NCBI RefSeq assembly: GCF_017114865.1
Contig: NZ_JADEYH010000041.1
Coordinates: 1 to 35,079, forward strand
From: Streptomyces verrucosisporus
Lineage (GTDB): Bacteria > Actinomycetota > Actinomycetes > Streptomycetales > Streptomycetaceae
DNA: 35,079 nucleotides
Direction of reading: 5' to 3'
Shown piece by piece: positions 1 to 7,618 of this stretch (position 1 is its first letter; the number at the start of each line of letters is the position of its first letter). Under the pieces are notes generated by a model. That model was given only the letters and a program-made list of their open reading frames with translations, made no database searches and was not told the origin of the DNA. The translations under genes were made by a program, and so were the position numbers.

Positions 1-1937
1 AGCTTGGACTGGATGAGGGTCATCACCGTGGAGTCGGTCAGGGTGGTGACGTCCCCCAGGTCACGGTTCTCGGCGACATCGCGCAGCAGTCGGCGCATGA
101 TCTTGCCCGAGCGGGTCTTGGGCAGCTCGTCGACCGGCAGGATGCGCTTGGGCTTGGCGATCGGGCCGAGGTGCTTGGCCACATGGCCGCGCAGCTCCTC
201 CACCAGTCCCTCGTCCTCGGCCGCGTCGCCGCGCAGGATGACGAAGGCGCAGATGGCCTGAGTGGTCTGCGGATCGGTGGCGCCGACGACCGCCGCCTCG
301 GCGACCTTCGGGTGCGAGACGAGGGCGGACTCGACCTCGGTGGTGGAGATGTTGTGGCCGGAGACCAGCATCACGTCGTCCACCCGGCCCAGCAGCCAGA
401 TGTCGCCGTCCTCGTCCTTCTTGGCGCCGTCGCCCGCGAAGTAGCGGTCCTGGAAGCGGGACCAGTAGGTGTCCAGGTACCGCTGGTCGTCGCCCCAGAT
501 CGTCCGGAGCATCGACGGCCACGGCTCGGTCAGGACGAGGTAGCCGCCGGAGCCGTCGGGCACCTCGTTGGCCTCGTCGTCCACGACCGTGGCGGCGATG
601 CCGGGCAGCGACACCTGCGCCGAGCCGGGCTTGGCCTCGGTGACGCCCGGCAGTGGGCTGACCATGATGGCGCCGGTCTCGGTCTGCCACCAGGTGTCCA
701 CCACCGGGGTGCGGTCGCCGCCGATGTTGTGGCGGTACCAGACCCAGGCCTCGGGGTTGATCGGCTCACCGACCGAGCCCAGCACCCGCAGCGAGGACAG
801 GTCGAACTTCGCCGGGATGTCGTCGCCCCACTTCATGCAGGTACGGATGGCGGTCGGAGCGGTGTAGAGGATCGTGACCTTGTACTTCTCGACGATCTCC
901 CACCAGCGGCCCTTGTGCGGAGTGTCGGGGGTGCCCTCGTAGATCACCTGGGTGGCGCCGTTGGCCAGCGGCCCGTAGACGATGTACGAGTGGCCGGTGA
1001 CCCAGCCGACGTCGGCGGTGCACCAGTAGACGTCCGTCTCCGGCTTGAGGTCGAAGACGGCGTGGTGGGTGTAGGCCGTCTGGGTGAGATAGCCGCCGGA
1101 GGTGTGGAGGATGCCCTTGGGCTTACCCGTGGTGCCGGAGGTGTAGAGGATGAACAGCGGGTGCTCGGCCTCGAAGGACTGCGGGGTGTGCTCCTCGGAC
1201 TGGCCGTCCACCAGCTCGTGCCACCACACGTCCCGGCCCTCGGTCCAGGCCGTCTCCTCGCCGGTGCGGCGGACGACCAGGACGCTGCGCACGTTCTCGG
1301 TGCCCGGCTGGGCCAGGGCCTCGTCGACGGCGGGCTTGAGGGCACTGGGCTTGCCGCGCCGGTAGCCGCCGTCGGCGGTGATGACGACACGGGCGTCGGC
1401 GTCCTGGATGCGGGTGGCCAGGGCGTCGGAGGAGAAGCCGCCGAAGACCAGGGAGTGGGGGGCGCCGATGCGGGCGCAGGCCAGCATCGCCACGACCGTC
1501 TCGGGGATCATGGGCATGTAGATCGCGACCCGGTCGCCGGTCCGCACACCCAGCTCGATCAGGGCGTTGGCGGCCTTGGAGACCTCGCGCTGGAGATCGG
1601 CGTAGGTGATCGCGCGGGTGTCGCCCGGCTCGCCCTCGAAGTGGATGGCGACCCGGTCGCCCAGGCCCGCCTCGACATGGCGGTCGACGCAGTTGTGGGC
1701 CACGTTGAGCCGGCCGTCCTTGAACCACTTGGCGAAGGGCGGGTTGGACCAGTCCAGGGTCTCGGTCGGCTCGGTCTCCCAGCTCAGTCGGCGGGCCTGC
1801 TCGGCCCAGAAGCCCAGCCGGTCCGCTTTCGCCCGTTCGTACGCCTCCGCGGTGACGTTGGCGTTCGCTGCCAGCTCGGCGGGCGGCGCGAACCTCCGTT
1901 CCTCCTTGAGCAGGTTGGCCAGGCTTTCGTTGCTCAC
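1..1937 (-). CDS. acsA: acetyl-coenzyme A synthetase, 3' end cut by window edge
   Basis: Activates acetate to acetyl-CoA through acetyl-AMP (ANL adenylate-forming family, cytosolic). The frame reads VSNESLANLLKEERRF at the N-terminus, carries the ATP-binding TSGTTGKPKG motif near residue 265-275, and has the C-terminal SGKIMRR motif with Lys612, the lysine that protein acetyltransferases modify in this family. 645 codons are inside the window and the sequence ends at ..TVMTLIQSKL. Family members are about 650 residues, so only a few codons should be missing. The GTG start at 1937 follows AAGGGAG with a 5-6 nt spacer; a nearby ATG runs into a stop after two codons, which rules it out. The upstream genes are divergent. 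The inverted repeats at 1990-2012 and 2023-2038 suggest transcriptional control. Confidence 0.96.
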   Translation of the reverse strand, partial: MSNESLANLLKEERRFAPPAELAANANVTAEAYERAKADRLGFWAEQARRLSWETEPTETLDWSNPPFAKWFKDGRLNVAHNCVDRHVEAGLGDRVAIHFEGEPGDTRAITYADLQREVSKAANALIELGVRTGDRVAIYMPMIPETVVAMLACARIGAPHSLVFGGFSSDALATRIQDADARVVITADGGYRRGKPSALKPAVDEALAQPGTENVRSVLVVRRTGEETAWTEGRDVWWHELVDGQSEEHTPQSFEAEHPLFILYTSGTTGKPKGILHTSGGYLTQTAYTHHAVFDLKPETDVYWCTADVGWVTGHSYIVYGPLANGATQVIYEGTPDTPHKGRWWEIVEKYKVTILYTAPTAIRTCMKWGDDIPAKFDLSSLRVLGSVGEPINPEAWVWYRHNIGGDRTPVVDTWWQTETGAIMVSPLPGVTEAKPGSAQVSLPGIAATVVDDEANEVPDGSGGYLVLTEPWPSMLRTIWGDDQRYLDTYWSRFQDRYFAGDGAKKDEDGDIWLLGRVDDVMLVSGHNISTTEVESALVSHPKVAEAAVVGATDPQTTQAICAFVILRGDAAEDEGLVEELRGHVAKHLGPIAKPKRILPVDELPKTRSGKIMRRLLRDVAENRDLGDVTTLTDSTVMTLIQSK

Positions 1938-1974
1938 GACATCTCCCTTTCCCAGGGTGTCTGGTGTGTCCCGC

Positions 1975-2012
1975 GTCATAGCAGACCAGCCCTTGTCGCC
2001 CCCTGACAAGGG
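1975..2012 (-). promoter_or_regulatory. candidate acs promoter with overlapping inverted repeat
   Basis: On the minus strand an extended -10-like element TGCTATGAC (TATGAC at 1980-1975) lies about 40 nt before the acs start. Directly upstream is a perfect inverted repeat, CCCTTGTC / GACAAGGG with a 7-nt spacer (1990-2012), covering where a -35 box would be. No good -35 hexamer is visible. This is the layout of an operator overlapping a promoter; the regulator is unknown. The promoter call is inference; the repeat is seen directly. Confidence 0.4.
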
Positions 2013-2022
2013 TTGTCCGTCA

Positions 2023-2038
2023 AGTGGTGTAGACCTCT
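2023..2038. promoter_or_regulatory. GntR/DasR-like operator candidate upstream of acs
   Basis: AGTGGTGTAGACCTCT is a 16-bp imperfect palindrome that resembles the DasR-responsive element family (ACTGGTCTAGACCA-type), differing mainly at the central C and one right-hand position. It lies about 85 bp upstream of the acs start codon. DasR controls N-acetylglucosamine use, which releases acetate, so a link to acs would make sense, but that is inference. Confidence 0.35.
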
Positions 2039-2631
2039 TGCGCTCAGGGGTCGACGCCTGTCGGTGAGCGGCCGACGAGCGGTCGAACGGCCTGTTTCCA
2101 CGATCTTCGCCATGCTGCCGACCGCTGTTCCCCGCTGCGTGCGGGGCCGCTCGGGCGACCGCCGGGCCGCACGAGGACGGGGCCGCAGACGGACGAGCTG
2201 CTGTACAGCGTTGGCCAGGCAGGGCCCCTCCAGTGCTTCGCTCTCGAGGGGCCCTGCCCTCGGGGCGCGGGTAATCCGGTCGGCCGGCGTGGTCGATGGG
2301 ATCGGCGGGACCGGCGCCGGTGGAACGTTCGGAGGGATGTCCGGGGGACGGGGGTGGCGCAGGTGGACGCGATGCCTCCATGGCGAGATTTCGTTACTCC
2401 AAGTATTCATATGACTACCCAAAGCTTCGGTAAAGGGATCGTAATGTGGCCCGAGGGGGCGAGGAAGGGGGGCGAAGCAATCGGGCTCACTGTTCACACC
2501 CGAGGGTGAATAAGTCATAGGAACCACTCCCTTCGCTTGCGCCTCTCACAGTGCGTGTGAGGTTGGTCGCAGGCCGAACGCATCGGCCGGAAGAGCACGA
2601 AAGCCACGACGGAAGCGATGAGGTGGAGAGC
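2039..2631. other. divergent intergenic region with no convincing gene
   Basis: Between acs (minus) and the lipoprotein (plus) about 600 bp hold no reading frame with family resemblance. One perfect hairpin sits at 2218-2258. The stretch 2385-2450 is unusually AT-rich and may hold promoters. Two short inverted repeats lie close to the lipoprotein gene: TTCAC(ACCCGAGG)GTGAA near 2495-2512 and CTCACA-gtgcg-TGTGAG at 2545-2561. These could be operators. A 183-codon minus-strand frame across the region has uneven third-position GC and no recognisable domain, so it is not called. Confidence 0.4.
2218..2258. terminator. strong hairpin in the acs/lipoprotein divergent region
   Basis: Perfect 13-bp stem GGCAGGGCCCCTC / GAGGGGCCCTGCC with a 15-nt loop. 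There is no T-tract on either strand. It lies between divergent genes where no annotated transcript should end, so it is either a leader attenuator for acs or the end of an unannotated small transcript. Confidence 0.4.
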
Positions 2632-3882
2632 ATGGGAGTCGCGCGGAGGCTGACCAGAGGCGCTGCGGGAGCGGCCGTACTGATCGCGCTGGCGGTCGGT
2701 TGCTCGAGCTCGTCCCCGAGCGTGTCGAAGGACGAGGGTCGTGCGAACAAGGACGGGCGGAAGGCGAAGCCCGCGGGCAGGGTCAAGCTCATAGGCGACG
2801 GCTCCACCGCCTACATAGGCGCCCAGCCGAACCAGCCCGAGTTCGGGCGTCTGAAGCCCGGCGACAAGCCTCCGCAGTTCGTCGTCTTCTCCTGGGACGG
2901 CGCGGGAGAGGACAGCAAGAAGCTCTTCTCGCACTTCCGCGAGGTGGGAAGGAAGTACGACGCGCACATGACGTACTTCCTCAGCGGCGTGTACGTACTG
3001 CCCGAGGACGAGGCCCACCGCTACGAGCCCCCCGGCCGCGGCCGCGGCGCCTCGGACATCGGCTACCTCAAGGACGAGAACATACGGGCCACGCTGGAGC
3101 AGCTCCGCGGAGCCTGGCTCGAGGGGAACGAGATAGGCACCCACTTCAACGGCCACTTCTGCGGGGCGAACGGCGTCGGCAGCTGGACGCCCGAGCAGTG
3201 GAAGAGCGAGATCGAACAGGCCAAGTGGTTCCTGAAGAACTGGAAGACCACGACCGGCTGGAAGGACCTGGAGCCCCTCCCCTTCGACTACGACCGGGAA
3301 CTGGTCGGCGGCCGCACCCCCTGCCTGGAGGGTCGCGAGAACCTGCTTCCCGCCGCGAAGGAGATGGGCTTCCGCTACGACTCCTCCGGCAACGGCACCC
3401 AGGTCTGGCCCGACAAGGAAGGCGGCCTGTGGGACCTGCCGCTCCAGCAGGTGCCGATGCCCGGGCGCTCCTTCGAGACGCTCGCGATGGACTACAACTT
3501 CCTGGCCAACCAGTCGGGGACGGTCAACGGCGATCCGGCGCAGCGTGAGGCCTGGGGGCGTCAGATGCGCGACGGCCTGCTGGCGGGCTTCGACCGTGCG
3601 TACGACGGCAACCGCGCGCCGCTGATCATCGGCAACCACTTCGAGGGCTGGAACGGCGGCGTCTACATGAAGGCCGTCGAGGACGTCATCAAGAAGGTGT
3701 GCCCCATGGCCGACGTGCACTGCGTCTCCTTCAGGCAGCTCGTCGACTGGCTCGACGCCCAGGACCCGCGGATTCTGGAGAGGCTCCGCACGCTCGGGGT
3801 GGGGCAGGCGCCCGAGGGAGGCTGGAAGAGGTTTCCGACCGCCCCCTCGACGGCGGCCCCCTCCCGGCCCTCCGGCGCGTAG
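2632..3882 (+). CDS. lipoprotein with polysaccharide-deacetylase-like (CE4) fold
   Basis: A 416-residue exported lipoprotein: basic N-terminus, hydrophobic stretch AAVLIALAVGC and lipobox Cys24, followed by a Ser-rich linker. The body has the layout of the NodB/CE4 family: FVVFSWDGA (Asp89 in the place of the first catalytic or metal Asp) and EIGTHFNGHF, whose His171 and His175 match the metal-binding H-x3-H pair. A late GNHFEGWNGG segment could supply another active-site His. Substrate unknown; a cell-wall or surface glycan is likely for this family. The ATG at 2632 follows GGTGGAGAG; an in-frame upstream start at 2551 would bury the signal peptide and is rejected. The gene ends before a strong hairpin shared with the convergent ATPase gene. 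Confidence 0.8.
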   Translation: MGVARRLTRGAAGAAVLIALAVGCSSSSPSVSKDEGRANKDGRKAKPAGRVKLIGDGSTAYIGAQPNQPEFGRLKPGDKPPQFVVFSWDGAGEDSKKLFSHFREVGRKYDAHMTYFLSGVYVLPEDEAHRYEPPGRGRGASDIGYLKDENIRATLEQLRGAWLEGNEIGTHFNGHFCGANGVGSWTPEQWKSEIEQAKWFLKNWKTTTGWKDLEPLPFDYDRELVGGRTPCLEGRENLLPAAKEMGFRYDSSGNGTQVWPDKEGGLWDLPLQQVPMPGRSFETLAMDYNFLANQSGTVNGDPAQREAWGRQMRDGLLAGFDRAYDGNRAPLIIGNHFEGWNGGVYMKAVEDVIKKVCPMADVHCVSFRQLVDWLDAQDPRILERLRTLGVGQAPEGGWKRFPTAPSTAAPSRPSGA

Positions 3883-3922
3883 GCCCCCGGCCCCCCGGTC
3901 CCGGCACTCCCGTACGAGCGGT

Positions 3923-3960
3923 GCGGTCGGCGCGCCCGGTGCCCCGGGCGCGCCGACCGC
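3923..3960. terminator. bidirectional terminator hairpin
   Basis: A perfect 17-bp stem (left arm 3923-3939, right arm 3944-3960) with a TGCC loop lies between the 3' ends of two convergent genes. Streptomyces terminators often lack a U-tract, as here. Its position and symmetry suggest it serves both transcripts. Confidence 0.75.
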
Positions 3961-4003
3961 GTGACGCGCCGGCCGGGGCCGGGGAGGCGGGACGGGAGTC
4001 GGC

Positions 4004-5005
4004 TCAGGCGCTCCGGGAGGCGGGGGCCGGCTCCTCGCGGAGCACGAAGGCGGGATCGACCTGGGCCGCCAGGTCGGCTCCCGTCCTCGCGTTGCCCCAG
4101 CTCTCGGCGTTCTTCAGATGGAAGTGCACCATCTGCCGGGTGTAGCGCTCCCAGTCGCGCAGCCCGTACGACGCGTCCGCCGTCTCCTGCATCATGCGCA
4201 GCGCCTTGTGGTTCGCGTCCTCCAGCTCGGAGAAGGGCCGGACACGGCCCTTCTCCATCGCGCGCACCCAGTCGGAGTGCCCGACGGTCACCAGCAGGTC
4301 GTCCCCGGCCTCCGCGTGCAGGAAGTCCAGGTCGTCCTGGCCCTGCACCTTGTTGCCCACCACGCGCAGCTGGACGTCGTAGTCCCGGGCGTACTCCTTG
4401 TACTGCCGGTAGACCGCCATGCCCTTGCGGGTCGGCTCGGCCACCAGGAACGTCATGTCGAAGCGTGTGAACATCCCGGAGGCGAAGGAGTCCGAGCCCG
4501 CCGTCATGTCGACGACCACGAACTCCCCGCGCCCGTCCACCAGGTGGTTCAGGCACAGCTCGACGGCGCCGACCTTGGAGTGGTAGCAGGCCACGCCCAG
4601 GTCCGCCTCGGTGAAGGGACCGGTCGCCAGCAGCCGTACGTCGCCGCCGTCGGGGACGCCGCCGGGCGGGACGCGGCGGGCACAGGCGTCGTACACGGGG
4701 TTGTCCTCGGTGATCCGCAGCAGCCGGGACCCCTCGCCGGGCGGAGTCGTCTTGATCATCGTCCCGGCCGAGGCGATCCGGGGGTTGGTGCCGCGCAGGT
4801 ACTCCTTGATCAGCGGCAGGTGGGCGCCCATCGCGGGCAGGGCGGCCGCCTCCTCCTCGTCCAGGCCCAGCGCGACGCCCAGGTGCTGGTTGATGTCGGC
4901 GTCCACGGCGACGACGGGGAGGTGCTGGGCGGCGAGGTGACGGACGAACAGCGAGGACAGCGTCGTCTTGCCGCTGCCGCCCTTTCCTACGAAAGCGATT
5001 TTCAT
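4004..5005 (-). CDS. CooC/MinD-type P-loop ATPase
   Basis: A 333-residue SIMIBI-class NTPase. It begins MKIAFVGKGGSGKTTLSSLF, with the deviant Walker A KGGSGKTT at residues 8-15 carrying the signature N-terminal lysine, and VVAVDADINQH following as in the CooC/MinD group. The later VVVDMTAGSDSF segment is the Walker B/switch region. CooC-type members help nickel or other metal insertion, or act as dimeric ATP switches; no CO dehydrogenase or hydrogenase gene is nearby, so the partner is unknown. No membrane segment or signal is seen. Divergent from the Fic-like gene with 104 bp between them, and convergent with the lipoprotein. Confidence 0.85.
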   Translation of the reverse strand: MKIAFVGKGGSGKTTLSSLFVRHLAAQHLPVVAVDADINQHLGVALGLDEEEAAALPAMGAHLPLIKEYLRGTNPRIASAGTMIKTTPPGEGSRLLRITEDNPVYDACARRVPPGGVPDGGDVRLLATGPFTEADLGVACYHSKVGAVELCLNHLVDGRGEFVVVDMTAGSDSFASGMFTRFDMTFLVAEPTRKGMAVYRQYKEYARDYDVQLRVVGNKVQGQDDLDFLHAEAGDDLLVTVGHSDWVRAMEKGRVRPFSELEDANHKALRMMQETADASYGLRDWERYTRQMVHFHLKNAESWGNARTGADLAAQVDPAFVLREEPAPASRSA

Positions 5006-5097
5006 GATCGGAAGCGTAGTGGGGCACCCGCGGCACGGAGGGGGATCGCGTGAAGAAGACCACTCGATCGTGGGGCGTTCACGCCTTCGGGGGTGCG

Positions 5098-5103
5098 TAG
5101 GGT
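5098..5103 (+). promoter_or_regulatory. -10-like TAGGGT six bases before the ATG
   Basis: TAGGGT ends exactly 6 nt before the ATG at 5110, and no Shine-Dalgarno is placed correctly, so the transcript is probably leaderless. The same spacing occurs before the methyltransferase at 20274 and tmk at 27027. No good -35 box is visible. Confidence 0.4.
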
Positions 5104-5109
5104 CTAGGC

Positions 5110-5934
5110 ATGCCTACGACTGCTGATCCCCTCGCCGCGCTGGGCTCGCTGCCCGGCGTCGCCGACTCCGTCGAATCGGTGCGCAAGGCCGTGGACCGGG
5201 TGTACGGGCACCGTGTGATGCGGCGGCGCAGCAGCGAGGTCACCGCCGAGGCGGTGCTGCGGGGCGCCCGCGCCTCGGCGGCGCTCGACGGCGCCGACTG
5301 GCCGCTGGAGGAGGTGCGCCGCCGCAGCGACTTCGGCGCGGACGCCGAGGCGCGTACGGTCGGCGCGGCCCTGCGGGTGACCGCGGAGGCGGGCCAGTTG
5401 CTGGACGTGTGGCGGCAGTCGCCTCTGCGGGTGCTGGCCAGACTCCATCTGGTGGCGGCCGGCGGTGAGGCGGAGGGCGACCGGGTGGGCCGGCCGCGGC
5501 TGGCGGGCGAGCCGGTGGAGGAGACGCCGGCGGCCGGGACGGCGCTGCCGGACGCCGCCGAGGTCTCGGCCCGGCTGGACGCCCTGGCGCAGCTCGTCGT
5601 CGCGGGGACCTCCGCGCCCGCGCTGGTGGTGGCGGCGGTGGTGCACGGCGAACTGATGGCCCTGCGGCCCTTCGGTACGCACAACGGCCCGGTCGCCCGG
5701 GCGGCGGAGCGGATCGTGTTGATCGGCGGCGGTCTGGACCCGAAGTCCGTCTGCCCCTCGGAGGTAGGTCACGCCGAGCAGGGCGCCGGTGCCTATGCCG
5801 AGGCGTTGAAGGGGTACGTCTCCGGCACCCCGGAGGCAGTGGCGGGATGGATCGGCCACTGCGGCCGGTCGGTGGAGCTGGGTGCGCGGGAGAGCACCGC
5901 GGTCTGTGAGGCCCTTCAGCGCGGGGCGGCCTGA
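5110..5934 (+). CDS. Fic-fold protein with degenerate catalytic motif
   Basis: A 274-residue cytosolic protein. Residues 186-197 read RPFGTHNGPVAR, which aligns with the Fic AMP-transferase core HPFxxGNGRxxR but replaces the catalytic His by Arg186, the first Gly by His191, and the phosphate-binding Arg by Pro194; Pro187, Phe188, Asn192, Gly193 and the last Arg197 remain. Residues 56-61 read SAALDG, close to the inhibitory (S/T)xxxE(G/N) motif of Fic proteins, with Asp for Glu. The helical context around both motifs fits the family. The protein is therefore probably not an AMP transferase and may be a binding protein or perform altered chemistry. This is a motif-level assignment. Likely leaderless; divergent from the CooC-like ATPase gene. 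Confidence 0.65.
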   Translation: MPTTADPLAALGSLPGVADSVESVRKAVDRVYGHRVMRRRSSEVTAEAVLRGARASAALDGADWPLEEVRRRSDFGADAEARTVGAALRVTAEAGQLLDVWRQSPLRVLARLHLVAAGGEAEGDRVGRPRLAGEPVEETPAAGTALPDAAEVSARLDALAQLVVAGTSAPALVVAAVVHGELMALRPFGTHNGPVARAAERIVLIGGGLDPKSVCPSEVGHAEQGAGAYAEALKGYVSGTPEAVAGWIGHCGRSVELGARESTAVCEALQRGAA

Positions 5935-6383
5935 CACCGGGGGCCCGGCGGGGCCCGGGAGGCGTCACCCAAGACCCCGTACACAGTGATGCGGCGGCAC
6001 CGGCGCGAGGTCGGTGTCGCCGCTGGCACGTCCGCCGGGGTACCAGGCGTGCACGGTATCGCCGTCATCAGGAGGGACTTCGCCCGACCCTGGTGCGGCC
6101 GGCCCTATCGCGGGTCTGCTGCGCGTGGGTTCCCGGCTTCCATGCTCGGTCCGTGGGGCCTTCGTCCGCGCCGGCCCCCCTTTCGGGTGGGATCGGCCAG
6201 GTCTCGCGGGCCGTTGACTCCTTTGTACCCCACCCGGGGACGAAGTGGAACCTCTCACCGCAGAGCTTTGCTTTACCCCTCAAACGCCTTGTAGGTGCAC
6301 ATGGATCTCCGTAGAGGCGTGCCGTGGAGGCGCACAAGGAGGCGCACAGGGGGGTCGTGGACCCCGCCGGAGAGCGGCGGTGC
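5935..6383. other. convergent intergenic region with no convincing gene
   Basis: About 450 bp between the 3' ends of the Fic-like gene and the HAD phosphatase gene. Short frames exist on both strands, but none has steady third-position GC and a good start. A 9-codon minus-strand frame (6302-6273, MCTYKAFEG) preceded by GGAG is the only small translatable-looking unit. The segment 6236-6300 is relatively AT-rich. No transporter, RNA gene or repeat is recognised. Confidence 0.4.
6364..6380 (-). terminator. short hairpin after the HAD phosphatase gene
   Basis: CCGCCG-gagag-CGGCGG lies just past the stop codon of the minus-strand HAD gene. The stem is only 6 bp, so termination is plausible but not strong. 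Confidence 0.35.
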
Positions 6384-7220
6384 TCACGCCGTGCGGAGAC
6401 GGGCGCGCCGCCGGCCGGCGTACCAGACCAGGCCGGCGGTCGCCGCCGCCGCGCCCACCGCCACTGCGGCGGCCAGCACGGGGCGCTGCGACATGGCGAG
6501 GGAGGGCACCCGCTGCTTGAGGCGTACCGGGCGCTGGAAGGTGAGGATCGGCCAGTCCCGGGACACCGCCTCCCGGCGCAGCGCCCGGTCGGGGTTGACG
6601 GCGTGCGGATGGCCGACCGCCTCCAGCATGGGGATGTCGGTGGCCGAGTCGCTGTAGGCGTAGCAGCGCGAGAGGTCGTACCCCTCGGACTCCGCCAGCT
6701 CGCGGACGGCCTCCGCCTTGGTCGGGCCATACGCGTAGTACTCGATCTCGCCGGTGAAGCAGCCGCCCTCGACGACCATGCGCGTCGCCACGACGCGGTC
6801 CGCGCCTATGAGCTCACCGATCGGCTCGACCACCTCCGCGCCGGAGGTGCTCACGATCACGACATCGCGCCCGGCGAGGTGGTGCTCCTCGATGAGGGAG
6901 GCGGCCTCGTCATAGATGATCGGGTCGATGAGCTCGTGGATGGTCTCGGCGATGATCTCCCTGACCTGCTGGACGTTCCAGCCGCGGCACATCGCGGACA
7001 GGTAGGCGCGCATCCGCTCCATCTGGTCGTGGTCGGCGCCCCCGGCGAGGAACACGAACTGCGTGTACGCGGTGCGCAGTGCGGCGCGCCGGTTGATCAG
7101 CCCGCCATGGTAGAAGGACTTGCCGAAGGTGAGCGTGCTCGACTTCGCAATGACCGTCTTGTCCAGGTCGAAGAAGGCAGCGGTGCGCGGCAGCGAGTGG
7201 TTTTCCACGAGGTTGAGCAT
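6384..7220 (-). CDS. HAD-superfamily subfamily IB phosphatase, membrane-anchored
   Basis: A 278-residue HAD hydrolase of the SerB-like IB group. Motif I is FFDLDKT with nucleophile Asp18 and acid/base Asp20; motif II is the VSTSG segment; motif III is YSDSATDIPML with the Mg-binding aspartates. An internal cap of helices lies between motifs I and II. After the catalytic domain a hydrophobic segment (VLAAAVAVGAAAATAGLVW) followed by RRRARLR suggests a C-terminal anchor with its tail in the cytosol. Streptomyces homologues have been labelled morphological-differentiation-associated proteins; the substrate is not known to me. The ATG at 7220 has no strong Shine-Dalgarno; a GTG four codons later is an alternative start. 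Divergent from the tad-like operon across a 450-bp region. Confidence 0.88.
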   Translation of the reverse strand: MLNLVENHSLPRTAAFFDLDKTVIAKSSTLTFGKSFYHGGLINRRAALRTAYTQFVFLAGGADHDQMERMRAYLSAMCRGWNVQQVREIIAETIHELIDPIIYDEAASLIEEHHLAGRDVVIVSTSGAEVVEPIGELIGADRVVATRMVVEGGCFTGEIEYYAYGPTKAEAVRELAESEGYDLSRCYAYSDSATDIPMLEAVGHPHAVNPDRALRREAVSRDWPILTFQRPVRLKQRVPSLAMSQRPVLAAAVAVGAAAATAGLVWYAGRRRARLRTA

Positions 7221-7355
7221 ATGCGCCCACCATTCGGCGTAAGGTGGGGCGCGTGGGTTTGCCTGAGAAGGCTCTCGGGTACACCATGGAAGTCACGGAT
7301 CGTTCGCGACCGTGCTACCCCGGTCCGGCTCCTCCCCCCCCGAGTCGGCCGTGGA

Positions 7356-7390
7356 GACGACCCCCGCTCTCCCCCCCGGCGGGGGTCGTC
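7356..7390 (+). terminator. perfect hairpin in the HAD / tad-like divergent region
   Basis: GACGACCCCCGC / GCGGGGGTCGTC form a perfect 12-bp stem with an 11-nt C-rich loop. The flanking genes are divergent, so no annotated mRNA should end here. It could terminate a small RNA beginning near 7230, or act as an attenuator early in a long leader of the tad-like operon. The rest of 7221-7672 holds no convincing gene. Confidence 0.5.
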
Positions 7391-7535
7391 GCATGTCCGG
7401 ACGCTTTTTCGCGTCGTTGGGCTTCCCTCCTCCCCTTCCTCGGTCCACGGTGGCGCCGGCCCTCTCCCTCCGCAGGTGGTCACTCTCCGTATTCGTCGGC
7501 CCGCTCATGCGGAGTCGCTCGTTTGGGTGAGCAAG

Positions 7536-7562
7536 TTATTCACAACTGCCGAGTTGTCCACG
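7536..7562. promoter_or_regulatory. inverted repeat with two DnaA-box-like elements
   Basis: TTATTCACA (7536-7544) and TTGTCCACG (7554-7562) each differ by one base from known DnaA boxes. Between them ACAACT-GCCG-AGTTGT is a perfect 6-bp inverted repeat (7542-7557). The element sits in an AT-rich patch 110-140 bp upstream of the tad-like operon, where a promoter would be expected. An operator for an unknown regulator is equally possible. Confidence 0.35.
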
Positions 7563-7618
7563 TATTTAGACCAAGATCATCGAGTTTTTCCGTTCCCCGG
7601 CACGGTGATTGAGCGCGA

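Noticed and set aside
171..2006. A 611-codon plus-strand frame opposite acs
   Set aside because: Antisense shadow of acs in GC-rich DNA; no motif, and acs is unmistakable on the other strand.
1976..2527. A 183-codon minus-strand frame upstream of acs
   Set aside because: Uneven third-position GC, Pro/Arg-rich translation without family resemblance, and it covers the promoter elements and the hairpin at 2218-2258.
5965..6258. A 97-codon minus-strand frame between the Fic-like and HAD genes
   Set aside because: Only the last 30 codons look slightly protein-like; no plausible start near them and no domain.
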